In this document: one piece after another, positions 45,407 to 53,778 of the stretch | Layout of the letters: each line of letters starts with the position of its first letter | How positions within the stretch are numbered: position 1 is the first letter of the stretch | Source: Nocardia flavorosea | GTDB lineage: Bacteria > Actinomycetota > Actinomycetes > Mycobacteriales > Mycobacteriaceae | DNA: 64,000 bases | Direction: 5' to 3' | Assembly: GCF_015477805.1 (NCBI RefSeq) | Contig: NZ_JADLQL010000005.1 | Span: 248,001-312,000 of the forward strand | The notes under the pieces: model-generated | Told to the model about the DNA's origin: nothing | The model's database searches: none | The model's input: the letters and a program-made list of their open reading frames with translations, nothing else | Made by a program: the position numbers and the translations under genes

Positions 45407-47161
45407 ATGGCCTTCTCCGTCCAGATGCCCGCTCTTGGTGAGAGCGTTACCGAGGGAACGGTGACACGGTGGCTGAAACAGGAAGGAGACACGGTCGAGG
45501 TCGACGAGCCGCTGCTCGAGGTCTCCACCGATAAGGTCGACACCGAGATCCCGTCCCCCGCGGCGGGTGTGTTGACGAAGATCGTCGCGCAGGAAGACGA
45601 CGTCGTCGAGGTGGGCGGCGAACTGGGTGTTATCGGCGAGGCCGGCGAATCCGCCGCCCCCGCGCCGGCTCCGGAACCGGCTGCCGCCGAACCCGAGCCC
45701 GCGCCCGCGCAGGAAGCCGCGCCCGCACCGGAACCCGCACCCGCCGCCCAGCCCGCGGCGGCGTCCGGTCGGGCCTCCGGTACCCCGGTGAAGATGCCGG
45801 AACTCGGCGAATCGGTTACCGAGGGCACCGTGACCCGGTGGCTCAAGGCGATCGGTGACGAGGTCGCGGTCGACGAACCGCTGCTCGAGGTGTCCACCGA
45901 CAAGGTCGATACCGAGATCCCCTCGCCCGTGGCCGGCACGCTGCTCGAGATCACCGCGAACGAAGACGATGTGGTGGAGGTCGGCGGTCAGCTCGGCGTG
46001 ATCGGCTCCGGCACACCCGCCGCGAGCTCCGCCCCGGAGCCTGCGCCCGCACCCGCCCCCGAGCCTGCACCGGCGCCCGAACCTGCTCCGGCTCCCGCCG
46101 CCGCAGCCCCGGCACCTGCTCCCGCACCGGCACCTGCTCCCGCACCGGCCCCGGCTCCTGCCCCGGCGCCCGCACCTGCCCCCGCGGCGCAGGCACCGGC
46201 TTCGTCCGGTAATGGCGCCACCCCGTACGTGACGCCGCTGGTCCGCAAGCTGGCCGAGGAGAACGGCGTCGACCTGTCCACCCTCACCGGTTCCGGTGTC
46301 GGCGGGCGGATCCGCAAGCAGGATGTGCTCGCCGCCGCCGAGGCCAAGAAGGCGCCCGCCGCCCCGGCCGCGGCTCCGGCCGCCGCCCCCGCGGCGAAGG
46401 CTCCGGCCGCACCCGCGCCCAGCCCCGCGCTGGCGGCGCTGCGCGGTACCACGCAGAAGGCCAACCGGATCCGGCAGATCACCGCGACCAAGACCCTGGA
46501 ATCGCTGCAGACCACCGCGCAGCTCACCCAGGTGCACGAGGCCGATGTCACCAAGATCGCGACCCTGCGGTCGAAGGCCAAGGCCGAATTCGCCAAGCGC
46601 GAGGGCGTGAACCTGACCTTCCTGCCGTTCTTCGCCAAGGCCGTGGTGGAGGCGCTCGGGGCGCACCCGAACATCAACGCCAGCTACGACGCGAACAGCA
46701 AGGAGATCACCTACCACGCGTCGGTGCATCTGGGGATCGCCGTGGATACCGACCAGGGCCTGCTCTCGCCGGTGATCCACAATGCCAGCGATCTCTCGCT
46801 GGCCGGGCTGGCGCGCGCTATCGCCGATATCGCCAACCGGGCCCGTACCGGCGGCCTGAAACCGGACGAACTGGCCGGCGGCACCTTCACCATCACCAAT
46901 ATCGGCAGCCAGGGCGCCCTGTTCGACACCCCGATCCTGGTGCCGCCGCAGTCGGCGATGCTGGGAACCGGTGCGATCGTCAAGCGGCCCACCGTGGTCA
47001 CCGACGAGTCCGGTAGCGAATTCATCGGTGTGCGCTCGATGTGCTACCTGCCGCTGACCTACGATCACCGCCTGATCGACGGCGCGGATGCCGGACGGTT
47101 CCTCACCACCATCCGGCACCGTCTCGAAGAGGCGGCGTTCGAGGCCGATCTCGGCCTGTAA
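45407..47161 (+). CDS. dlaT: Dihydrolipoamide acyltransferase, E2 of 2-oxoacid dehydrogenase (DlaT/SucB type)
   Basis: 584 residues. Two lipoyl domains carry the lipoylated lysines K43 and K166, each in a TDKVDTEIPS context. They are joined by Ala-Pro-rich linkers. A peripheral-subunit binding domain (about 273-310) and the catalytic domain follow, ending in YDHRLIDGADAGR with H554 and D558. In M. tuberculosis the orthologue serves pyruvate dehydrogenase and antioxidant defence. ATG 45407 has AGAGGAG upstream. It leads an operon that ends with its own lipoylation enzymes. Confidence 0.95.
   Translation: MAFSVQMPALGESVTEGTVTRWLKQEGDTVEVDEPLLEVSTDKVDTEIPSPAAGVLTKIVAQEDDVVEVGGELGVIGEAGESAAPAPAPEPAAAEPEPAPAQEAAPAPEPAPAAQPAAASGRASGTPVKMPELGESVTEGTVTRWLKAIGDEVAVDEPLLEVSTDKVDTEIPSPVAGTLLEITANEDDVVEVGGQLGVIGSGTPAASSAPEPAPAPAPEPAPAPEPAPAPAAAAPAPAPAPAPAPAPAPAPAPAPAPAPAAQAPASSGNGATPYVTPLVRKLAEENGVDLSTLTGSGVGGRIRKQDVLAAAEAKKAPAAPAAAPAAAPAAKAPAAPAPSPALAALRGTTQKANRIRQITATKTLESLQTTAQLTQVHEADVTKIATLRSKAKAEFAKREGVNLTFLPFFAKAVVEALGAHPNINASYDANSKEITYHASVHLGIAVDTDQGLLSPVIHNASDLSLAGLARAIADIANRARTGGLKPDELAGGTFTITNIGSQGALFDTPILVPPQSAMLGTGAIVKRPTVVTDESGSEFIGVRSMCYLPLTYDHRLIDGADAGRFLTTIRHRLEEAAFEADLGL
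46111..46146 (+). repeat. 18-bp tandem duplication in the dlaT linker
   Basis: Two exact copies of an 18-bp unit (GGCACCTGCTCCCGCACC) encode part of the Ala-Pro linker between the second lipoyl domain and the subunit-binding domain, a site where linker length could change by slippage. Confidence 0.85.
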
Positions 47162-47171
47162 GGTCACGTAG

Positions 47172-48062
47172 ATGCTGGTTGTGGTGGCCGGTTCGTCCGG
47201 GCTGATCGGCACTGCTCTCGTCGCGGCGCTACGCCGGGACGGGGATCAGGTGCTCCGGTTGGTCCGGCGGCCGGCCGCCGCGCCCGACGAACGCCACTGG
47301 GATCCCGCCCGCAGCGAACTCGACCCCGCCGTTTTCGCCGGGGCGGACGCGGTGGTGAACCTGTGCGGCGCCGGGATCGGCGGTAAACGCTGGTCGGGCG
47401 CGTACAAACAGGAACTGCGCGACAGCCGGATCACTCCCACCGATGTGCTGGCGACGGCGGTCGCGCGGGCCGGCGTGCCGACGCTGGTGAACGCCAGCGG
47501 TGTGCACTACTACGGCGACACCGGTGCCCGCGCGGTCGACGAAACCGGCCCGCCCGGTACGGGTTTCCTGCCCACACTGTGTGTGGACTGGGAGGCCGCC
47601 ACCCGCGCGGCCGCCGACGCGGGCGCCCGTACCGTGCTGTTGCGCAGCGGGGTCGTACTCGCCGGCGATGGTGGGATGCTGCCGCAACTGAAGGCCCTGT
47701 TCCTGCTAGGTCTGGGTGGCCGGCTCGGCAACGGCCGGCAGTATCAGCCGTGGATATCCCTCGACGACGAGATCGGCGCGATCCGGCACGCGCTCACCAC
47801 CCCGGCGGTCAGTGGCCCGCTCAACGCGGTGGGTCCCGCGCCGGTCACCAATGCCGAATTCACTCGTGCCCTGGGCCGGGCCCTGCATCGGCCGACCCCG
47901 CTGCTGGTCCCGGGTTTCGCGCTGAAACTCGCGGTCGGCGAATTCGCCGACGAGGCGATCCTGCACAGTCCCCGTGCCCTGCCGGGCGTGCTCGAGGCGA
48001 CCGGTTACCAATTCCGTCATCCCACGGTCGGGACGGCGCTCACCGCCGCGGTGGGCCGGTGA
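47172..48062 (+). CDS. NAD-dependent epimerase-like protein (TIGR01777 family)
   Basis: 296 residues with a Rossmann N-terminus (VVVAGSSGLIGTALVAAL), the GVHYYGD segment in the active-site region, and a C-terminal DUF1731-like end. Matches Rv2216, which lies between dlaT and lipB in mycobacteria. Catalytic role unknown. ATG 47172 lies 10 bases after the dlaT stop. Confidence 0.9.
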   Translation: MLVVVAGSSGLIGTALVAALRRDGDQVLRLVRRPAAAPDERHWDPARSELDPAVFAGADAVVNLCGAGIGGKRWSGAYKQELRDSRITPTDVLATAVARAGVPTLVNASGVHYYGDTGARAVDETGPPGTGFLPTLCVDWEAATRAAADAGARTVLLRSGVVLAGDGGMLPQLKALFLLGLGGRLGNGRQYQPWISLDDEIGAIRHALTTPAVSGPLNAVGPAPVTNAEFTRALGRALHRPTPLLVPGFALKLAVGEFADEAILHSPRALPGVLEATGYQFRHPTVGTALTAAVGR

Positions 48063-48586
48063 ACCCTGCCACCGTCACCCTGGTTCGCGACGCGCGGGCC
48101 GCGGATCTGCCCGCGATCCTGCGGATCCACAACCGGGCGATCGCCGAGACCACCGCCATCTGGGACGACGAGCCCGTCGACCTGGCCGATAGGCAGGCCT
48201 GGTTCGCCAACCGCACCGCGCACGCCCGGCCGGTCCTGGTCGCCGAGGTCGACGGGGAACTCGCCGGTTACGCCAGCTACGGCCCGTGGCGGCCCAAATC
48301 CGGGTACCGGCACACCGCCGAGAACTCCATCTACATCGCCGACCACTTCCAGCGGCGCGGGATCGGCGCCGCCCTGCTGGCCGAACTGATCGAACGCGCC
48401 CGCGGCGCGGGCGATATCCACGCCATGATCGCGGTGATCGAATCCCGGAACACCGCCTCCATCGCCCTGCACGAACGGTTCGGTTTCCGCATCGTCGGGC
48501 AGCTGCCCGAAGTGGGCCGCAAGTTCGGCCGCTGGATGGACCTGACACTGATGCAGCTCACTGTGGAGATGAGCGTAACGTCGTGA
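48059..48586 (+). CDS. GNAT-family acetyltransferase (phosphinothricin acetyltransferase-like)
   Basis: 175 residues. HNRAIAETTAIWDDEP near the N-terminus and SIYIADHFQRRGIGAALL identify the PAT-like GNAT group, which acetylates small amines such as amino acid analogues. GTG 48059 overlaps the previous stop (GTGA), and its own stop overlaps lipB the same way. As I recall, M. tuberculosis has no acetyltransferase between Rv2216 and lipB, so this looks like an operon insertion. Confidence 0.88.
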   Translation: MNPATVTLVRDARAADLPAILRIHNRAIAETTAIWDDEPVDLADRQAWFANRTAHARPVLVAEVDGELAGYASYGPWRPKSGYRHTAENSIYIADHFQRRGIGAALLAELIERARGAGDIHAMIAVIESRNTASIALHERFGFRIVGQLPEVGRKFGRWMDLTLMQLTVEMSVTS

Positions 48587-49362
48587 TCGTGAACAACACC
48601 CGCACCGCAACCCGGTCGGCACGCTACGACAGCACCCCCGTCGACGTGCGCGATCTGGGACTCATCGAGTATCAGCAGGCCTGGGATCTGCAACGTGCGC
48701 TCGCCGCCGAACGCGCCGACGGCGTGGGCGCCGACACCCTGTTGCTGCTGGAACATCCGTCCGTCTACACCGCGGGCCGCCGCACCGAGGAAGCCGACCG
48801 GCCCACCGACGGCAGCCCCGTGATCGACGTCGACCGCGGCGGCAAGATCACCTGGCACGGACCCGGCCAGTTGGTGGGCTATCCCATCATCCGGCTCGCC
48901 GAGCCGATCGATGTGGTCGATTACGTCCGGCGACTGGAACAGGCGCTCATCCAGGTGGTCACCGATCTCGGGGTGGAATGCGGGCGGGTGCCCGGCCGTT
49001 CCGGAGTGTGGCTCGCCGCGTCCGGGATGCTGCCCGAACGGAAGATCGCCTCGATCGGCATCCGGGTGCAGCGCGGTGTCACCCTGCACGGGATAGCACT
49101 GAACTGCGATCCCGATCTCGGTGCGTTCGGCGCCATCATCCCCTGTGGTATCCGGGATGTGGGCTCCACCAGTCTCAGCCAGGAACTCGGCCGTACGGTC
49201 ACCGTCGCCGAGGTGCGGCCACGGCTGGCCGCCGCGATCCCGGCCGCGCTCGGCGGTGAGCTCCCGGTTACCGAGCACGATATCCCGCGGGCCGCCACCC
49301 TGGCCGTCGCGGAATCCGCCGCCGCCACCGCGGCATGCGACCCGAAAGGCCCCGCCGCATGA
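48583..49362 (+). CDS. lipB: Octanoyltransferase
   Basis: Moves the octanoyl group from acyl-carrier protein to lipoyl domains. 259 residues with LLLEHPSVYTAGRR, GGKITWHGPGQLVGYP, the catalytic lysine in RKIASIGIRV and the catalytic cysteine in ALNCDPDL. GTG 48583 overlaps the previous gene (GTGA). A C-terminal Ala-rich tail precedes lipA, which overlaps by ATGA. Confidence 0.95.
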   Translation: MIVNNTRTATRSARYDSTPVDVRDLGLIEYQQAWDLQRALAAERADGVGADTLLLLEHPSVYTAGRRTEEADRPTDGSPVIDVDRGGKITWHGPGQLVGYPIIRLAEPIDVVDYVRRLEQALIQVVTDLGVECGRVPGRSGVWLAASGMLPERKIASIGIRVQRGVTLHGIALNCDPDLGAFGAIIPCGIRDVGSTSLSQELGRTVTVAEVRPRLAAAIPAALGGELPVTEHDIPRAATLAVAESAAATAACDPKGPAA

Positions 49363-50381
49363 CCTCCGCCCAAGCCCCCGCCGGCCGTAAACTGCTGCGT
49401 ATCGAGGCCCGCAACGCCGAGACCCCGATCGAACGCAAACCCGGCTGGATCCGCACCCGCGCCACCATGGGCCCCGAATACACCGAGCTCAAGGGCCTGG
49501 TGAAACGGGAGGGCCTGCACACCGTCTGCGAGGAAGCGGGCTGCCCCAACATCTTCGAATGCTGGGAGGACCGCGAAGCCACGTTCCTCATCGGCGGCGA
49601 ACAGTGCACCCGGCGCTGCGATTTCTGCCAGATCGATACCGGTAAACCGTCCCCGCTGGACCGGGACGAACCGCGCAGGGTTGCCGAGAGCGTGCAGGCC
49701 ATGGGCTTGCGTTATTCGACCATCACCGGTGTCGCCCGCGACGATCTCGACGACGGCGGCGCCTGGCTGTACGCCGAAACGGTGCGCGCCATCAAGAAGC
49801 TCAACCCGAACACCGGTGTGGAACTGCTGATCCCGGATTTCAACGCGAAACCGGACCAGCTCGCCGAGGTGTTCGCCACCCGCCCGGAGGTGCTGGCGCA
49901 CAATCTGGAAACCGTGCCCCGCGTGTTCAAGCGGATCCGCCCGGCGTTCCGCTACGAGCGTTCCCTCGCGGTGCTCACCGCGGCCCGCGCCGAGGGCCTG
50001 GTCACCAAATCCAATCTGATCCTCGGTATGGGCGAAACCCCCGAGGAAGTCACCCAGGCCATGCGTGACCTGCACGAAGCCGGCTGCGATATCCTCACCA
50101 TCACCCAGTACCTGCGCCCCTCACCGCGGCACCATCCGGTGGATCGCTGGGTGAAACCCGAAGAGTTCGTGGAACATTCGAAGGTCGCCGAGGAGATCGG
50201 TTTCGCCGGTGTGATGGCGGGCCCGCTGGTGCGTTCCTCCTACCGCGCCGGCCGGCTGTACGCCCAGGCCATGGCACATCACGGCCGCGCGATCCCGGAA
50301 ACCATGGCGCATCTCGCCGAGGAGGGCACCGCCTCCCAGGAAGCAAGCGCTGTCCTGGAACGGTTCGGGTCGCGAGCCTGA
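49359..50381 (+). CDS. lipA: Lipoyl synthase (radical SAM)
   Basis: Inserts two sulfurs into the protein-bound octanoyl chain. 340 residues. The auxiliary-cluster motif is CEEAGCPNIFECW (C-x4-C-x5-C) and the radical-SAM motif is CTRRCDFC. TQYLRPSPRHHPV and SSYRAG toward the end match the family. ATG 49359 overlaps the lipB stop. The target E2 is encoded at the head of the same operon. Confidence 0.97.
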   Translation: MTSAQAPAGRKLLRIEARNAETPIERKPGWIRTRATMGPEYTELKGLVKREGLHTVCEEAGCPNIFECWEDREATFLIGGEQCTRRCDFCQIDTGKPSPLDRDEPRRVAESVQAMGLRYSTITGVARDDLDDGGAWLYAETVRAIKKLNPNTGVELLIPDFNAKPDQLAEVFATRPEVLAHNLETVPRVFKRIRPAFRYERSLAVLTAARAEGLVTKSNLILGMGETPEEVTQAMRDLHEAGCDILTITQYLRPSPRHHPVDRWVKPEEFVEHSKVAEEIGFAGVMAGPLVRSSYRAGRLYAQAMAHHGRAIPETMAHLAEEGTASQEASAVLERFGSRA

Positions 50382-50406
50382 GCCGGGTCGCGACGTTCCC
50401 GGAGTC

Positions 50407-50426
50407 GGTTCGCAGGATCTGCGACC
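50407..50426 (+). terminator. Possible terminator after lipA
   Basis: GGTTCGCAG and CTGCGACC form an 8-bp stem with one bulge and a GAT loop, 25 bases after the lipA stop. There is no U-tract, so the call is weak. Confidence 0.35.
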
Positions 50427-50572
50427 GCACGCCGCCACGCGACACCGGCAGAGGCCGAGGACCGCTGTTACAGCTGGATGCGGTCGCCGGTGAACACCGA
50501 AGAGCATCGCACCGATGAATCGGGCGGCGAGGATCGGTCTATATCGGTGAATGGACCGAACAGGAGTGCAGC

Positions 50573-50806
50573 ATGGTCATCGTCGCCGGACGCACTCTCG
50601 TCACACCAGCAGGCCGCGAGACATACCTCGCCGACCGCGTCGTCACTGTGGTGCTTCGGCGAAAAGCTCTCCTGTCTGCCGATGAGCGCACTGTGGACAA
50701 CTCCTCCGGATTGCCCCCGGAGCGCTGGAAATCCGGGGCGGATGAATCCGGCGGCGCGCACAGAAGCCCCGACCGACGTCACTCCGCTGTTATGGCACCA
50801 CGGTGA
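50573..50806 (+). pseudogene. Degraded antibiotic-biosynthesis-monooxygenase (ABM) gene
   Basis: A good ribosome site (ACAGGAGTG) and an N-terminus, MVIVAGRTLVTPAGRETYL, typical of small ABM-fold quinol monooxygenases, are followed by disrupted sequence. The middle helix and second strand are unrecognisable, then LSAD...LPPERWKSG resembles the normal LSAD...FERWES segment. The 77-codon frame is shorter than the usual 95-100 and runs into the end of the stress-protein gene. A functional small protein cannot be excluded. Confidence 0.5.
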
Positions 50807-51326
50807 CAGGGCAGCGGGTCCGGCGGAGCAACCGGGCCGCGGTAGATCCGGCCAACCGCCGCAATCGGCTGCTCGACCGGCCGACGACGATACTGTCGGC
50901 ATTGTTGTCGTCGGCAAGCCGCGCCAGTTCGACCGCGGGGTCGCCGCAGCGAACGGTGAACGACCAGCGCAGTGGCAGGTCACAAAGCACCTCGGTGGCC
51001 AACTCACGGGCGGCGGCGATCTGCCGGTCGGCGAGTTCGGCGGTGATATCGACGCCCATCGGCCCCACGCCGGTGAGATAGGCGCTCGTCCCGAGACTTC
51101 TGATATAGGCAACCAGCACGGTGGCATGCATGCGACGCGCGGCACCGGCCGCGTAAGCGAGCGCATGCGGGGACGCCTCGGACGTATCGACACCGACGAC
51201 AATGAGCGGGCCGTCCGCCCGTTCGCGGTCATCGCGGTGGTGGGTGGTCCTTCCGTCCGGCGCGTCGAGATGCTGATCGCGGGACCGCCGCGGGCGTTCG
51301 GGTCTCGATTCAGCCGGCGTGGTCAT
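50790..51326 (-). CDS. Universal stress protein (UspA fold)
   Basis: A UspA domain starts at PLIVVGVDTSEASPHALAYA after a hydrophilic N-terminal extension of about 40 residues. The C-terminal nucleotide segment SIVVGRSSSRLRRLAGSTA replaces the usual G-x2-G-x9-G-S spacing only loosely, so ATP binding is uncertain. ATG 51326 is chosen; GTG 51347 is possible. It is third in line after the ferredoxin and SufR-like genes on the same strand, which suggests a stress regulon. Confidence 0.82.
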   Translation of the reverse strand: MTTPAESRPERPRRSRDQHLDAPDGRTTHHRDDRERADGPLIVVGVDTSEASPHALAYAAGAARRMHATVLVAYIRSLGTSAYLTGVGPMGVDITAELADRQIAAARELATEVLCDLPLRWSFTVRCGDPAVELARLADDNNADSIVVGRSSSRLRRLAGSTAARLLRRTRCPVTVVP

Positions 51327-51380
51327 GCTCGTATCCGACCGGGACACACAGGGCGGTGACGATAACAGGCCGGGCGGGGA

Positions 51381-52118
51381 TCATGCCACGGATCCGGCCG
51401 ACGCCGATGCGGACGAAACATTCGAGGTGTCGGTGGTGAGGTGGGCCAAGCAGAGATCAGGAGTTACGAACGGCTCGAGTCTCTGCACTGCGACCGGTGC
51501 GGCGCGCCCCTCGAGCACGCCCTGCATCAGGCCGAGATGGACCGGGCACACCACGCTCGCCCGGGTTTCGGCCAGGTCCAGAAACGGGCAGTGCCGCAAC
51601 CGGATCTGCGGCTGCCCCTCGACGGTGTCGGGTTCGGGGTCGAAACCGGCATCGCCGAGCACCCGTATCAGCGCACCGACGGCCTGCTGAACTGTCGGCG
51701 CCGCAGCGTTCATCTCACGTGCCAGCGCACGGCCCCAACGGCGTCCGGCCTCGGATGCGCGGGCCGGCGGGTCGGGGTCCGCGGCCAACTGGGTGGCGAG
51801 GACCTCGGCGAGCAGTCGGTAGTTGCGCGGCCCCGCCGGGTCCATCCCACGATGGGCGCGAAACATCTGCGGCGGGCGACCCGGGCCGGTGCGGGGATGT
51901 TCGGTCCGCTCGGCTTGTCCGGCCTCGACCAGCGCCTCGAGATGGAAGCGCACCGTGTTCGGGTGCAACTGCAGGCGTGTGGCGATATCGACGATGCTCA
52001 GCGCATCACGGGACCCCCGCAATATCGCCAGCACATCGCCGCGCCGCCCGCCACCGGCTCCGGCCGTGCCGGCGCGCGAGCGGGACGGGGTGGCGGCGGA
52101 GGCCCGAGTGGGTGTCAT
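51381..52118 (-). CDS. Winged-helix regulator with a C-terminal cysteine cluster (SufR-like)
   Basis: 245 residues. An ArsR/MarR-type winged helix (about 27-90) has DIATRLQLHPNTVRFHLEAL as its recognition region. The C-terminal domain has C177 (RHCPFLD), C191 (VVCPVHLGL) and C223 (DLCLAHL), the pattern of Fe-S-sensing SufR-type repressors. It probably senses cluster status, oxygen or NO. It starts seven bases after the ferredoxin stop, so it is co-transcribed and probably binds the dyad at 52480-52504. Confidence 0.82.
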   Translation of the reverse strand: MTPTRASAATPSRSRAGTAGAGGGRRGDVLAILRGSRDALSIVDIATRLQLHPNTVRFHLEALVEAGQAERTEHPRTGPGRPPQMFRAHRGMDPAGPRNYRLLAEVLATQLAADPDPPARASEAGRRWGRALAREMNAAAPTVQQAVGALIRVLGDAGFDPEPDTVEGQPQIRLRHCPFLDLAETRASVVCPVHLGLMQGVLEGRAAPVAVQRLEPFVTPDLCLAHLTTDTSNVSSASASAGSVA

Positions 52119-52124
52119 GGCTCG

Positions 52125-52472
52125 TTACTCCTTACTCCGTGAGGGCAGCGCGGCGACCAACGGAGTGTCGACCCCGAGTGGGCCGAGTTTCGCTGCGCCG
52201 CCGGGGAATCCGAGCGGCTGCTCGCGACCGGGCAGGGTTTCGGTGAAAAAAGCGGCATTATCGTCGAGATAGGGCTCGAGTTCGGCGGGAAGGTCCTGTT
52301 CATAGTAGATCGCATCCACCGGGCACACCGGCACGCACGCACCGCAGTCCACACACTCGTCGGGGTGGATATACAACGATCGCCCCCCTTCATAGATGCA
52401 GTCGACAGGACATTCCTCCACGCACGCACGATCCATCACGTCCACACAGGGTTCGCCGATCACGTATGCCAT
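52125..52472 (-). CDS. Seven-iron ferredoxin (FdxA type)
   Basis: 115 residues. C9, C17 and C50 fit a [3Fe-4S] cluster and C21, C40, C43, C46 a [4Fe-4S] cluster; C25 is extra. The C-terminal half (from about 60) is the long tail typical of actinobacterial FdxA, including LPGREQPLGFPGGA. In mycobacteria FdxA is induced in hypoxia and NO stress. ATG 52472 lies seven bases from a TATAAA box inside the operator, so the transcript may be leaderless. Confidence 0.93.
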   Translation of the reverse strand: MAYVIGEPCVDVMDRACVEECPVDCIYEGGRSLYIHPDECVDCGACVPVCPVDAIYYEQDLPAELEPYLDDNAAFFTETLPGREQPLGFPGGAAKLGPLGVDTPLVAALPSRSKE

Positions 52473-52479
52473 AACTCTA

Positions 52480-52504
52480 TTTATACATCCAAATATTGTA
52501 TAAA
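52480..52504. promoter_or_regulatory. 25-bp dyad operator upstream of the ferredoxin operon
   Basis: Perfect inverted repeat TTTATACA-N9-TGTATAAA in an unusually AT-rich island, eight bases before the ferredoxin start. The proximal arm contains the presumed -10 (TATAAA on the minus strand), so bound protein would block transcription. The DUF488 gene diverges from the other side. Confidence 0.8.
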
Positions 52505-52629
52505 CTAAGCGCTGGGTGACCTTCCCCACCGGATATGTCGACGCTCTGCGCGCCCGCAGAGCGGGGGCGGCCCGAGCCTCCGGCGGCGGTTTCGCCACCC
52601 GCCCGCGGACGCCGCGAAAGGAGAACACC

Positions 52630-53004
52630 ATGAGCGGACAGATCACCTACTGTCGTGTCTACGATCCGATCTCACCGGCCGGCAACGCCCGAATCCTGGT
52701 CGACCGCGTCTGGCCGCGCGGGCTACGCAAAGACGACCTCGATCTCACCGAATGGTTACGCGATATCGCACCGTCCACCGAATTGCGGCACTGGTACAAC
52801 CACAAGCCGGCGCGGTTCGCCGAGTTCCGCCGCCGCTATCTGGCCGAGCTGACCACACCACCGCACCGCACCGCCGCCGACCACCTGCGCCGCATCGCCG
52901 CCGACACCGATGTGACACTGCTGACCGCAAGCCGGGATATCGACCACAGCCAGGCAGCTGTTCTCGTTGACTGGCTCACCGAAAGCCGGTCCCGGCCGCA
53001 CTGA
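52630..53004 (+). CDS. DUF488 family protein
   Basis: 124 residues with the family core RILVDRVWPRGLRK, a WLRDIAPSTELRHWYNH segment and LLTASRDIDHSQAAVL. Function unknown. ATG 52630 has GAAAGGAG upstream. It is transcribed away from the ferredoxin operator and might share its control. Confidence 0.9.
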   Translation: MSGQITYCRVYDPISPAGNARILVDRVWPRGLRKDDLDLTEWLRDIAPSTELRHWYNHKPARFAEFRRRYLAELTTPPHRTAADHLRRIAADTDVTLLTASRDIDHSQAAVLVDWLTESRSRPH

Positions 53005-53163
53005 GTCCCGGCCGGACCGCCCCAGCGATCGCGGCCGTCCACTGTTCCGGCCCGTTCGGCAACCGGCGCGGCGCAGACGGCCCGATAGGCTCGGCCCCGT
53101 TTGCCGAACGAATGAATCGACATTTCCGCGCCTGTTCGACTCAACAGACTCCGGCCCGAACGC

Positions 53164-53198
53164 AAAACGGCCTCGGAACCTTGGTTCCGAGACCGTTT
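53164..53198 (-). terminator. Terminator of the tRNA gene
   Basis: Long hairpin (CTCGGAACC with GGTTCCGAG, extended by ACGG/CCGT with one mismatch) flanked by A4 and T4 tracts, immediately 3' of the minus-strand tRNA. Confidence 0.88.
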
Positions 53199-53201
53199 TC
53201 C

Positions 53202-53278
53202 TGGTAGCGGGGACAGGATTTGAACCTGCGACCTCTGGGTTATGAGCCCAGCGAGCTACCGAGCTGCTCCACCCCGCG
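53202..53278 (-). tRNA. Initiator tRNA-Met (CAT anticodon), CCA encoded
   Basis: 77-nt cloverleaf read on the minus strand: acceptor CGCGGGG, D arm GAGCAGCTCGGTAGCTC, anticodon loop CTCATAA, T loop GTTCAAATC, and encoded CCA. Two initiator features are visible: the first base pair is a C-U mismatch, and three G-C pairs (GGG/CCC) close the anticodon stem. It is a single gene with its own terminator. Confidence 0.97.
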
Positions 53279-53447
53279 TTGCGTGAGTAACCGTAGCTCA
53301 CGCAGGAGTGGGGGACCAAATCGCCTCCGGACTCCTGGCTGCGGCCCCGGGGGAATCGGTCGCCGAATTCCGTTCGTGCACCGGTACGCGACATCCACGC
53401 GAGTGAGGTGGTGCACATTCCCGCCCGGAGCGCCGATTCCGGAAATC

Positions 53448-53653
53448 CGGGGTGCTACCGTGACCGCGCGCTGGTTACCGCCCGTCGACGACGGGTGGTT
53501 CGCAAGAGGGAATCCGGTGGGAATCCGGAGCTGCCCCGCAGCGGTATGTGAAAACGACCGCGGTCATCAGCACTGGGCCCTATGCCTGGGAAGCGACCGC
53601 CAGTAGGCGATACGGGAATCCGTATCACGTTCACGAGTCCGAAGACCTGCCCG
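53448..53653 (+). ncRNA. Cobalamin (adenosylcobalamin) riboswitch
   Basis: The B12-box core is clear: GGGAATCCGGTGGGAATCC, then GCTGCCCCGCAGCGGTATG, then AGCACTGGGCC...GCCTGGGAAGCGACCGCCAGTAG, and the 3' end GAGTCCGAAGACCTGCC. It lies about 130 bp before the permease start. Cobalamin binding would normally shut off the downstream transporter. The edges are approximate. Confidence 0.93.
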
Positions 53654-53778
53654 CGTGGTCACGCCGACGGCGTGGTCCGGTGTCGACTCCGAGGGAGCGG
53701 TTGACCAGTGATGGGTTGTTGTGGCTTACGCACGTCTGCGTGCATCGGCATCGGGAACGGGCGAGTGGTTCCGGTTCG

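Noticed and set aside
45398..47212. 604-codon minus-strand frame opposite dlaT
   Set aside because: Mirror of the codon bias of the E2 gene; Gly/Arg-rich low complexity without any family motif.
53548..53778. N-terminal extension of the permease open frame
   Set aside because: These codons coincide with the cobalamin riboswitch and its downstream leader, so they are RNA, not protein.
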